Assembly (NCBI GenBank): GCA_024275115.1
Contig: JAJRZT010000077.1
Location: 1-44,792 of the forward strand
Length of the DNA: 44,792 bases
Direction of reading: 5' to 3'
Origin: Gammaproteobacteria bacterium
GTDB taxonomy: Bacteria; Pseudomonadota; Gammaproteobacteria; UBA6429; Thiohalophilaceae
Positions 7,095 through 15,141 of this stretch are shown piece after piece (within the stretch, counting starts at the first letter, position 1; the number at the start of each line of letters is the position of its first letter). Below the pieces are notes generated by a model. That model saw nothing but the letters and a program-made list of their open reading frames with translations, had not been told where the DNA came from and ran no database searches. A program made the translations under genes and the position numbers.

Positions 7095-7805
7095 CTAATC
7101 GAAATGTGCCGGTTCAATATGCGAGCTAATAAAGGCTTCCGCATCGTTTAATATTTCTTTTGCCTTGCGACCTTTAGTGGGAATGGCTTTACCAATGTGA
7201 ATGGTAATTAAACCGGGCTTTTTCATAAAGCCACGCTTTGGCCAGTAGTAACCGGCATTATGCGCAACCGGCACAACGGGGTAACCGCTTTTTTCAGCGA
7301 GCATGCCGCCACCTCTTTTATATTCCACTGTAGCATCGGGCGCGATACGGGTGCCCTCGGGAAATATAATAACCACAATATTTTCTTTTAAACGCTGCGT
7401 ACCTTTTTCTATTAACTGTTTTAATGCAAAACGCCCTGTTCCTCTTTTTACTGCCACCGGCTTTAACATGGCGAGCGCCCAACCAAAGAACGGTACGTAC
7501 AACAACTCTTTTTTAATCACAAATGACAGTGGTGGGAAAATTAACTGCAAGGCCATTGTTTCCCAGGTCGACTGGTGGCTTGAAAAAATAATAAAATTTT
7601 CATCGGGTATGTTTTCTCGCCCTTTAACTTCATAGCGAATACCACAAAGCACCCTTAATGACCAGACATTAAAAACCGCATAGGTGCGTATAAGTTTAGA
7701 ACGGAGGGTAAAGGGAAACAAAACAAAAAAACTTGACCCCACAGTGACAATAATGGTGCTCACAATCATACCCACACTGAACAACAACGAACGAAAAGCC
7801 TGCAT
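7095..7805 (-). CDS. plsC: 1-acyl-sn-glycerol-3-phosphate acyltransferase
   Basis: Converts lysophosphatidate to phosphatidate at the inner membrane. The 236-residue protein has a hydrophobic N-terminal anchor (about 7-32). The catalytic block is SSHQSTWET, an HX4E variant of the HX4D motif that is common in proteobacterial PlsC. The substrate-binding FPEGTR motif and the VPVAHNAG segment follow. It is the last gene of the leftward operon glyQ-glyS-mazG-like-gmhB-plsC, 12 bp after gmhB; the glyQS-gmhB-plsC order is also known from pseudomonads. Confidence 0.93.
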   Translation of the reverse strand: MQAFRSLLFSVGMIVSTIIVTVGSSFFVLFPFTLRSKLIRTYAVFNVWSLRVLCGIRYEVKGRENIPDENFIIFSSHQSTWETMALQLIFPPLSFVIKKELLYVPFFGWALAMLKPVAVKRGTGRFALKQLIEKGTQRLKENIVVIIFPEGTRIAPDATVEYKRGGGMLAEKSGYPVVPVAHNAGYYWPKRGFMKKPGLITIHIGKAIPTKGRKAKEILNDAEAFISSHIEPAHFD

Positions 7806-7817
7806 AGTTTTTTATCT

Positions 7818-8354
7818 TTATTCTACAATAGTGTTAACGTAATCGGCCAAAGAATTATAAACTGGAATATCGCTTATTTCTTTAGCATGGTTTTTAATAG
7901 TACGCTCACCTTTTCCGGTTTTAACCAGTATTGGTTTTGCATTTACGGTTATTGCAGCCTGTAAATCCCGCAGTGAATCACCAACAACCGTCACTTCGCT
8001 TAAATCAACATCAAAGCGTTTCGCAATATCCAGATACATACCCGGCTTGGGTTTACGGCAATGGCAATCATCGTCTGGCCCATGCGGGCAATAAAAAATA
8101 CCATCTAAATGTGTGCCTTCATTTTGCAACAGGCGATTCAATTTATCATGTATTCGGTGCAGGGTATCTAAATCATATAATTCACGCGCAATACCCGATT
8201 GGTTGGTTGCAACAACAATACGGTAACCGGCCTGTTTTAGTTTTGCGATGGCAGCCAGACTACCTTCAATAGGAATAAATTCTTCAGGCGATTTTATATA
8301 ATCATCCGAGTCTTCGTTAATAACACCGTCTCGATCCAGAATTATAAATTTCAT
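7818..8354 (-). CDS. gmhB: D-glycero-beta-D-manno-heptose 1,7-bisphosphate 7-phosphatase
   Basis: HAD-superfamily phosphatase of LPS heptose synthesis. In the 178 residues, ILDRDGVINE holds the nucleophile and acid/base Asp pair, ATNQSG is motif II, and the zinc-binding loop CPHGPDDDCHCRKPKPG has the family's Cys/His set. VVGDSLRDLQAA is the Mg-binding motif. Length and motifs match GmhB rather than HisB. It sits between the MazG-like gene and plsC. Confidence 0.94.
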   Translation of the reverse strand: MKFIILDRDGVINEDSDDYIKSPEEFIPIEGSLAAIAKLKQAGYRIVVATNQSGIARELYDLDTLHRIHDKLNRLLQNEGTHLDGIFYCPHGPDDDCHCRKPKPGMYLDIAKRFDVDLSEVTVVGDSLRDLQAAITVNAKPILVKTGKGERTIKNHAKEISDIPVYNSLADYVNTIVE

Positions 8355-8363
8355 ACTTTCAAC

Positions 8364-8693
8364 TTAATCTCTAAATTCCGACACGCGAATTTTACCATTC
8401 ACCATTCGTGATTCACGCTGCATTATTTTATCCATTTTTTTCCAGAAGGCATCCTTTAAATCAAACTCGGCGGCTATCGCTGTACCTAATAGCAAAATAT
8501 ACAGGTCGGCCACTTCTTCGGCTAAATCTTCCTTGCTTTTGCCTTTAGTAATGGCCGATGAAATTTCACCCAGCTCTTCAGCCATTAAGGCTACACGGTA
8601 AGGTAAGTCTTCACCTCCGCTATTTTTAAAGTCGTGCTTATCATGAAAGGCCTGAACTTTTTCAAGCATTGCGTCGTAGGAATCAATGTTCAT
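8364..8693 (-). CDS. MazG-like nucleotide pyrophosphohydrolase
   Basis: A 109-residue all-alpha NTP pyrophosphohydrolase. Metal-binding residues follow the MazG pattern EExxE...ExxD, seen in AEELGEISSA and LAEEVADLYILL. Its C-terminus (MQRESRMVNGKIRVSEF) is typical of this single-domain subfamily. The start is set at the ATG of MNIDSYDAML because AGGGG lies 7 bp upstream; the frame extends further but overlaps the glyS 3' end. It lies inside the glyQS-gmhB-plsC operon, suggesting co-transcription. The substrate is unknown; house-cleaning of non-canonical NTPs is the usual role. Confidence 0.85.
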   Translation of the reverse strand: MNIDSYDAMLEKVQAFHDKHDFKNSGGEDLPYRVALMAEELGEISSAITKGKSKEDLAEEVADLYILLLGTAIAAEFDLKDAFWKKMDKIMQRESRMVNGKIRVSEFRD

Positions 8694-8718
8694 AGCATAT
8701 CCCCTAAATTTGAAAACA

Positions 8719-10785
8719 TTATAATTTCGATAAATCTGCGATTTGCATAAACAACCCACGCAAATTATTTAATAAAGCAATCCGGTTATTTCGTACTGCT
8801 TCATCATCGTCCATTACCATCACGTTATCAAAAAAAGCATCGACCGGTTCACGCAGTTCGGCCAACTGAGTTAAAGCCTGTTCATATTCCGAGGCCTTAA
8901 CACTTTGTTGTACTTTATCGCTTAAACTCTTTAACGTGTTGTAGAAACTTTTTTCTGCGTTGTCGGATAATAATTTTTCATTAATACTTAACGGCAGTTC
9001 ACCTTTTATTTTCTTCAATATATTACCGCTGCGCTTATTAGCAGCAGCTAAACTTTTTGCGGCAGGCAAGGCCATAAAAGCATTGACGGCATGCACACGT
9101 TTATTCAGGTCTACCGGATTAGTTGGTTTAATGGCTAAAACAGACTGAATAACATCCACTTCAATATTCTGATCATGATAGTAAGCACTTAGCCGATCTA
9201 AACAATAATCAAACACCAGCGGAATCGCTTTGTCTGCAGCTAGCTTTTTATCAAAATTCGCAGCTGCCTGCGTTAGCAGTTCTTTTAAGTCGATATCCAG
9301 ATTTTTTTCGATCAGTATTCTGAGCACACCTAAGGCTGCGCGGCGTAAAGCGAAAGGATCTTTAACCCCTGTTGGGATTTGCCCAATAGCAAAAATACCA
9401 ATTAAGGTATCGACCCTGTCGGCCAGTGCTACGGATTGGCTCACATAACTAGCGGGTAAAGTATCACCTGCAAAGCGCGGCTTATAATAGTCATCCAATG
9501 CATCGGCAACTTGAGCATCTTCACCATCGTGCTGCGCATAATAGCGCCCCATTACCCCTTGCAAGCTGGGCAGTTCACCCACCATATCGGTGAGTAAATC
9601 ACACTTACATAATTCGGCAGCACGTTGCGCCAGCACATCATTTTCACCTAACTGTTTTGCTATCCAGACCGATAAAGTTTTAACGCGTTGGGTTTTATCA
9701 TACAGCGTACCGAGCTGTTTTTGAAAGACAACCGACTTTAAGCGCTCTAGCTGCGATTCCAGTTTAACTTTACGATCCTGATTCCAGAAAAATTCCGCAT
9801 CAGCAAACCGTGGGCGTATCACACGTTCATTGCCTACACTCACCTGAACAGGATCTTTACTTTGTATATTACTAATCGTAATAAAGTGCGGCATCAGCTT
9901 GCCGTTCGTATCTTCTAAGTGAAAATACTTCTGGTTTAACTTCATGGTATAAATAAGTGCTTCTTGTGGCACGCTTAAAAAACGTTCTTCAAAATTACCT
10001 TTGACAGCAACCGGCCATTCCACCATTGCTGTTACTTCATCCAGTAAATTTTCATCAATAACGGCTACCGCTTTGGACTCTGTTGCAATGGCTTCGATTT
10101 GCTCGCGGATTATTTCTTTGCGGGTATTAAAATCGGCAATAACCTTACCTTTATCTTTTAATAACTTTTCATAGTCGGCTGGTTTTTTAATATTAATCGC
10201 CGCTGGCGCGTGAAAACGATGACCGTAAGTTTGATTACCTGAAGAAACGGATAAAATATCACACTCCACCACCTTATTATTAAACAACACCATAACCCAC
10301 TGCACCGGGCGAACAAACTGTTCATCTAAATCACCCCAGCGCATTCTTTTTGCAATGGGTAATTTATCTAATGCGGTTTTAATAATGTTGGCTAACAATT
10401 GCTGCGTTTCTTTACCGGCTTGCTGTGCGCGATACATAAGCCAGGTGCCTTTATCGGTTTCCAGTTTTTCTAAATCTGCAACGTCAACACCACAGGATTT
10501 CGCAAAACCCTGTACCGCTTTGGTTGGATTACCGTCAGCATCGTAAGCCGCTTTTAATGCGGGGCCTCGTCTTTCAACTTCTTTATCGGCCTGCTTTACT
10601 TCTAACGCTTCTATCCAGATTGCTAAACGCCGCGGCGTTGCATACGAATGTACTTTGCCATATTTTAAACTTGCTTCATCTAACGCACTGCTTACATTTT
10701 TAGTAAAAGCATTGGATAAGGTTAACAATGCGGTTGGTGGCAACTCTTCCGTACCAATTTCTATTAATAACTCACTGGTCTTCAT
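8719..10785 (-). CDS. glyS: Glycyl-tRNA synthetase, beta subunit
   Basis: Beta chain of the bacterial alpha2beta2 glycyl-tRNA synthetase; it supplies tRNA recognition, with an HD-like region and a C-terminal anticodon-binding domain. The 688 residues match the usual length. The N-terminus [12 protein letters not shown], the ESLPxxMRWGD-like segment ([16 protein letters not shown]) and [19 protein letters not shown] are family signatures. The start ATG overlaps the glyQ stop by 4 bp (ATGA), implying translational coupling. Confidence 0.97.
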   Translation of the reverse strand: MKTSELLIEIGTEELPPTALLTLSNAFTKNVSSALDEASLKYGKVHSYATPRRLAIWIEALEVKQADKEVERRGPALKAAYDADGNPTKAVQGFAKSCGVDVADLEKLETDKGTWLMYRAQQAGKETQQLLANIIKTALDKLPIAKRMRWGDLDEQFVRPVQWVMVLFNNKVVECDILSVSSGNQTYGHRFHAPAAINIKKPADYEKLLKDKGKVIADFNTRKEIIREQIEAIATESKAVAVIDENLLDEVTAMVEWPVAVKGNFEERFLSVPQEALIYTMKLNQKYFHLEDTNGKLMPHFITISNIQSKDPVQVSVGNERVIRPRFADAEFFWNQDRKVKLESQLERLKSVVFQKQLGTLYDKTQRVKTLSVWIAKQLGENDVLAQRAAELCKCDLLTDMVGELPSLQGVMGRYYAQHDGEDAQVADALDDYYKPRFAGDTLPASYVSQSVALADRVDTLIGIFAIGQIPTGVKDPFALRRAALGVLRILIEKNLDIDLKELLTQAAANFDKKLAADKAIPLVFDYCLDRLSAYYHDQNIEVDVIQSVLAIKPTNPVDLNKRVHAVNAFMALPAAKSLAAANKRSGNILKKIKGELPLSINEKLLSDNAEKSFYNTLKSLSDKVQQSVKASEYEQALTQLAELREPVDAFFDNVMVMDDDEAVRNNRIALLNNLRGLFMQIADLSKL

Positions 10786-11690
10786 TTCGCGCTCACTTTA
10801 ACATTGTTGCCATTACTGCAAAGCGGGAAACCCAGCTCTTCACGACGCGCATGATACGCTTCTGCTACCGCGCGCGATAAATTTCGGATGCGTAATATAA
10901 AACGCTGCCGCTCCGTTACCGAAATAGCATGGCGTGCATCGAGTAAATTAAACGTATGCGATGCCGTTAACATTTGTTCGTAGGCTGGCAAGGGTAAATC
11001 TTTTTCGATTAAAGACTGGCTTTGCGTTTCGCACTGGTCGAATTGCTTAAACAATTCTTCCACATTGGCATATTCAAAGTTATAAGCTGACTGTTCCACT
11101 TCGTTCTGATGAAACACGTCACCGTAAGTCACCACGCCTTGTGGGCCTTCGGTCCAGACCAGATCAAATAAACTTTTTACGCCTTGCAAATACATGGCAA
11201 TACGCTCCAGACCGTAGGTGATTTCACCGGTTACGGGTTTACATTCAAGCCCACCCACTTGCTGGAAATAAGTAAACTGTGTGACTTCCATACCGTTAAG
11301 CCAGACTTCCCAGCCCAGCCCCCAGGCACCCAGGGTTGGCGACTCCCAGTTATCTTCAACAAAACGAACATCGTGTACCAGTGTGTCAATGCCCAGCATT
11401 TCGAGTGAACCTAAGTATAATTCCTGAATATTTTTAGGCGATGGCTTAAGCATCACCTGAAACTGATAGTAATGCTGCAGGCGGTTCGGGTTTTCACCAT
11501 AACGGCCATCGGTGGGTCGCCGACAGGGCTGCACATAGGCCGTATTCCACGGCTCGGGGCCAATTGCACGCAAGAAAGTGGCGGGGTGGAACGTACCAGC
11601 CCCCATTTCCATATCATAGGGCTGTAAAATCACACAGCCCTGATCTGCCCAATATTGCTGCAAGGACATTATAAGTTGTTGAAAAGTCAT
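10782..11690 (-). CDS. glyQ: Glycyl-tRNA synthetase, alpha subunit
   Basis: Catalytic chain of the heterotetrameric glycyl-tRNA synthetase, a class II enzyme. The 302 residues include [41 protein letters not shown] and [24 protein letters not shown] class II motifs, with the usual length. It heads the leftward operon with glyS. Confidence 0.97.
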   Translation of the reverse strand: MTFQQLIMSLQQYWADQGCVILQPYDMEMGAGTFHPATFLRAIGPEPWNTAYVQPCRRPTDGRYGENPNRLQHYYQFQVMLKPSPKNIQELYLGSLEMLGIDTLVHDVRFVEDNWESPTLGAWGLGWEVWLNGMEVTQFTYFQQVGGLECKPVTGEITYGLERIAMYLQGVKSLFDLVWTEGPQGVVTYGDVFHQNEVEQSAYNFEYANVEELFKQFDQCETQSQSLIEKDLPLPAYEQMLTASHTFNLLDARHAISVTERQRFILRIRNLSRAVAEAYHARREELGFPLCSNGNNVKVSAK

Positions 11691-12055
11691 TAATTTTTAT
11701 CCGTTGTCTTTATTACGGTATTTAAAGTCAGTGTTATCGCCGCATTATACCTGAAACAATTATTGGTCGATCAATCCCGGTGTAAAATTGCCACTTAATC
11801 TTGATGAAAGTACCGCTGCTTGCCAAAATTTTGTCGAAACAGCAGAAATAATACCTCTCAAATTGTGAAGCAGGTCTCGAAACCGGCGACCATATCGAAA
11901 TTAAACTGAAAATACGGCGCCGATGGCTATCTGTTGTTTGATTATTATCCATTGCTCCGATACTGTAAAAGAAAAATAATTTTCCAGCACACCTTCTTTA
12001 CTTAGAGCCCCTTCATAAGGGATAAGTAAAACTGCCTTTATCGGGAAGAAATTAA
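11691..12055. other. Divergent intergenic region, glyQ / tlpA-like
   Basis: 365 bp between the starts of two divergent operons; it should hold both promoters. A 72-codon reverse-strand reading frame (11734-11952) has no ribosome binding site or recognisable similarity and is not called. A short hairpin CCCTT-cat-AAGGG lies about 40 bp upstream of the tlpA-like gene. No T-box or other recognisable riboswitch was seen upstream of glyQ. Confidence 0.5.
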
Positions 12056-12547
12056 ATGCAAAAATATATTCGTTTTCTGCTGCTATTACTGGTCGCTATT
12101 TATAGTACAGCAACACTTGCGGCAAAAGGCACTTACCCTTCTTTTAGTTTACCGGAATTTAGTGGTAATCAAAAAATTGAATTAGCCAAGCTGCGCGGCA
12201 AGGTAGTTTATATTGATTTCTGGGCTTCATGGTGTGCGCCCTGCCGACAGTCTATGCCAAAATTTAATGTGCTGTATAACAAGCTGCCACGGGCAAGCTT
12301 TGAAATTCTAGCCATCAACCTTGATGAATCAAAAACCGATGCACAACAATTTCTTAATGACTACCCTGTTGATTACACGGTGCTGTATGACGCAACCGGT
12401 GCCACGCCGAAACAGTTTGGCGTAAAAGTAATGCCAACCGGTTACCTGCTGGATCGATTTGGCATGGTACGCCATGTACACCAGGGCTTTCGCAGTGGTG
12501 ATGATAAATTATTAATGAATAAAATTAAAAAATTACTTTCAGAATAA
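12056..12547 (+). CDS. TlpA/ResA-like periplasmic thioredoxin
   Basis: A 163-residue exported thioredoxin-fold protein. The signal peptide covers residues 1-22 (hydrophobic core LLLLLVAIYSTATLA, cleavage near AAKG). The active site is WASWCAPC (Cys60, Cys63), followed by the family's IAINLDES and GVKVMPTGYLLD with the cis-Pro. It probably reduces disulfides or handles cysteines or metals in the periplasm. The start is preceded by GGAAG. It is the first gene of a rightward cluster with DUF4266, DUF3570 and ApbE genes. Confidence 0.92.
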   Translation: MQKYIRFLLLLLVAIYSTATLAAKGTYPSFSLPEFSGNQKIELAKLRGKVVYIDFWASWCAPCRQSMPKFNVLYNKLPRASFEILAINLDESKTDAQQFLNDYPVDYTVLYDATGATPKQFGVKVMPTGYLLDRFGMVRHVHQGFRSGDDKLLMNKIKKLLSE

Positions 12548-12561
12548 GTAAGGCGGTAAAA

Positions 12562-12774
12562 ATGATAGCGCGCATCAGTTTATTATTGTTTGCTCTACTG
12601 GCGTCAGCCTGTAGCACCACCATCCAGCCATGGGAACGCGGCACGCTGGCGAAACCTGAAATGCAATGGGTGGGTGACGCACAGGGTTTTGCTTTATCAA
12701 AGCATGTTTACTTTAGTAAAGAAGGCAGCAATGGTGGCTCGATGGTTGTCGGCGGCGGCTGCGGCTGCAATTAA
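12562..12774 (+). CDS. DUF4266 small lipoprotein with C-terminal GGGCGCN
   Basis: A 70-residue lipoprotein. The lipobox LLASACS puts the lipidated Cys at 17, and the mature part has the PWERGTLAKPEM signature of DUF4266. It ends in a Gly-rich tail with two further cysteines (GGGCGCN). The tail could bind metal or be a substrate for the neighbouring thioredoxin-like protein; that is inference. The ribosome binding site AAGGCGG is 6 bp upstream. It lies 14 bp after the tlpA-like gene and 23 bp before the DUF3570 gene. Function unknown. Confidence 0.88.
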   Translation: MIARISLLLFALLASACSTTIQPWERGTLAKPEMQWVGDAQGFALSKHVYFSKEGSNGGSMVVGGGCGCN

Positions 12775-12797
12775 AATAATAAAAGAAGTAAAACAAT

Positions 12798-13961
12798 ATG
12801 GCTTCGTCTAACAATAAAAACAAAACTGCGCTAGCTGCTTTAACCGCCAGCGCTTTGGCACTCCCCGCTTTTCAGGCTATGGCGGCCACCGCACCCACTG
12901 AAGCTGAAGTCGGCTACCGATACAGCTCCTACGAAGAGGATGATGCACCGGCTTCCCTTGTTGCAACGGGCGACACCAAAAGATACACCATTGACACACA
13001 ACAATTTCGTTTGCTGTCACCCGTCGGGAAAAATTTTAGCGTAAGCCTGGATATACTCACCGAAACCATGAGCGGCGCCTCACCAATGGGCACACAGGAA
13101 GGCTCAGGTGGCGAACCACAACTGGTCATGAGCGGTGCCAGCATTAGCGAAGATCGTGAAGATGTCCGTGCAAACGTAACGCATTACGGTAACAGCGTTG
13201 CAACCAGCGTTACCGCCGGACGCTCTAATGAAAATGATTATGCAGCAACGTATTACGGGGTAGGCTGGGAGTGGGTATTTAACCAGAAAAATTCAGCCTT
13301 TCAATTCGCAATGAGCCGTTCCGATGATAAAATTACACCTACAGATGCGCTCTTATTTGGTCGTATACAAAACGCAAGCAAAAACACAACCGGGATAAGC
13401 CTGGGGTTGTCTCAGGTACTCAGTAAAACTAAATTTATTCAGTTTGGCCTGGAACTTTCACAGGACAAGGGCTATCTGGCCGCCCCCTATAAAACTGACG
13501 ATGTGCGCCCAGGCAGTCGCACACGCACGGCAGCGGTGATGCGCTACCGTCATTTTTCGCCTGAAAGTAACGGCGCCTTACATTTTGATTATCGTTATTA
13601 TTGGGATGACTGGGATGTCAGCTCACATACTTTTTCCCTCGCATGGTATAAAAACGTAACCAACCGGCTTCAGTTAATTCCCTCTGTGCGTTACTACTCG
13701 CAAACCGAAGCCAGTTTTTATGAGCCCTATAAAGTGGTAGCAAACACCAACCCCTATTATTCCAGCGACTATCGGCTTTCACCTTATGGTGCTATCTCCG
13801 TTGGCTTGCAATTAGTACATAATTTCAAGCGCTGGTCCTATACCGCAAAAATTGAACGCTACGAAGCCGATGCCGATTACTCCTTAGGAAAAGTGGTAGT
13901 AGAAAACCCTGGCCTGGTCAGTTTTACTCTTATTACGGCTGGCTTTAATATTAAATTCTAA
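12798..13961 (+). CDS. DUF3570 outer-membrane beta-barrel protein
   Basis: A 387-residue exported protein with a signal peptide ending near AMAA (about residue 29). It continues as alternating amphipathic strands (for example YRYYWDDWDVSSHTFSLAWY) and ends in an aromatic/hydrophobic strand FNIKF, the usual outer-membrane barrel C-terminus. The sequence resembles DUF3570. It belongs to the same operon as the TlpA-like, DUF4266 and ApbE genes. A transport or electron-conduit role is possible but unproven. Confidence 0.85.
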   Translation: MASSNNKNKTALAALTASALALPAFQAMAATAPTEAEVGYRYSSYEEDDAPASLVATGDTKRYTIDTQQFRLLSPVGKNFSVSLDILTETMSGASPMGTQEGSGGEPQLVMSGASISEDREDVRANVTHYGNSVATSVTAGRSNENDYAATYYGVGWEWVFNQKNSAFQFAMSRSDDKITPTDALLFGRIQNASKNTTGISLGLSQVLSKTKFIQFGLELSQDKGYLAAPYKTDDVRPGSRTRTAAVMRYRHFSPESNGALHFDYRYYWDDWDVSSHTFSLAWYKNVTNRLQLIPSVRYYSQTEASFYEPYKVVANTNPYYSSDYRLSPYGAISVGLQLVHNFKRWSYTAKIERYEADADYSLGKVVVENPGLVSFTLITAGFNIKF

Positions 13962-14028
13962 AACATTAAACTTCAGACGGTGATAGTATTTTCCCTTTAG
14001 ACTTTATCGATTAATCTATCTGCAGCTT

Positions 14029-14904
14029 ATGTCCCTTAAACAAATATCACATCACTTTCATGTCATGGGCGGGCCTGCTGAGTTACAACTTTATCTGGAT
14101 GTGACACACCCGCATCAAAACCAGCTACTGCAACTCGCAGAGACCGAAGCCTATCGGCTGGAAAAAAAATATTCGCGCTACCGCGATGACAGTGTCACCA
14201 GTGCCATTAATAATGCAGCCGGCCAACCAAAAGGCATCACAGTTGATGAAGAAACCGCAGCCTTACTCAACTACGCACAAATAGCCTGGCAACAAAGCAA
14301 TGGCTTGTTTGATATTACCTCCGGCATATTACGTAAAGCCTGGGACTTTAAATCAAACAAGCTGCCGGATAAAAAACAAATAACAAAGCTATTAAACAAT
14401 GTTGGCTGGCAAAAACTTTTATGGCAACCGCCAATGTTACAGCTTCCACAAGGAATGGAGGTGGACTTTGGCGGTGTTGTTAAAGAATACGCGGCCGATG
14501 CAATCGCCACGCTTTTACGCAATCAGGGAGTACAGCATGGTCTGGTTGAACTTGCAGGTGACATCAGCATTATCGGGCCTCACCCTAATGGCAATGCATG
14601 GAAAATAGGTGTGCGCAATCCACAAAACCCGGAATCTGCCATTGCCACCATCGATGTATTCGATGGCGCGGTTGCCAGCAGTGGCAACTATGAACGCTTT
14701 ATGCTGGTAAATGGCCAGCGCTATTGCCATATTTTAAACCCAAAAACCGGCTGGCCCGAAAACAGCGTAGCAGGGGTAAGCGTGCACGCCTCCACCTGTC
14801 TGGTTGCGGGCACCGCCACCACCACTGCCATGCTACTGGGTGCAACGCAAGGCCGAAAATGGTTACAGGATGGCCAGTTCCAGCACTTATTGCTTGAAGT
14901 GTGA
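14029..14904 (+). CDS. apbE: FAD:protein FMN transferase (ApbE family)
   Basis: ApbE attaches FMN from FAD to Thr/Ser of target proteins. The 291 residues include SRYRDDSVTSAIN, FDITSGIL, the DFGGVVKEYAAD segment (usually GGxxKGxA; Glu replaces Gly here), VELAGDI, and the signature HILNPKTGWP near the C-terminus, plus GTATTTAMLLG. Unlike most ApbE proteins it has no evident signal peptide or lipobox, so it may act in the cytoplasm or its start may be mis-set. No obvious flavin-acceptor protein is encoded beside it. Confidence 0.9.
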   Translation: MSLKQISHHFHVMGGPAELQLYLDVTHPHQNQLLQLAETEAYRLEKKYSRYRDDSVTSAINNAAGQPKGITVDEETAALLNYAQIAWQQSNGLFDITSGILRKAWDFKSNKLPDKKQITKLLNNVGWQKLLWQPPMLQLPQGMEVDFGGVVKEYAADAIATLLRNQGVQHGLVELAGDISIIGPHPNGNAWKIGVRNPQNPESAIATIDVFDGAVASSGNYERFMLVNGQRYCHILNPKTGWPENSVAGVSVHASTCLVAGTATTTAMLLGATQGRKWLQDGQFQHLLLEV

Positions 14905-15141
14905 ACTTCATCGCTTTGTACGCTTTACCCTACACCACACCCCACAGCAGCATAAGGTCATGTTTTTAAATATAATTTCCCCTGCAAATCTCAATAAAAC
15001 CGGCTAATACCGACAAAAATATTGCTAATCGTTTTAGTGAACCAGTTACCGGAAAAATCAGCAACGAGCTAATACAATTGTTAGCAGATAAAAACACGAT
15101 GGCAGAAAACTGCCACATTCAAAATGGAAGGGGGGGATACG

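Noticed and set aside
11734..11952. 72-residue reading frame upstream of glyQ
   Set aside because: No ribosome binding site, low-complexity Ser/Arg content and no family resemblance; lies in the divergent promoter region.
12590..12811. 73-residue frame overlapping the DUF4266 gene
   Set aside because: Different frame over a recognised lipoprotein; composition is unlike a real protein.
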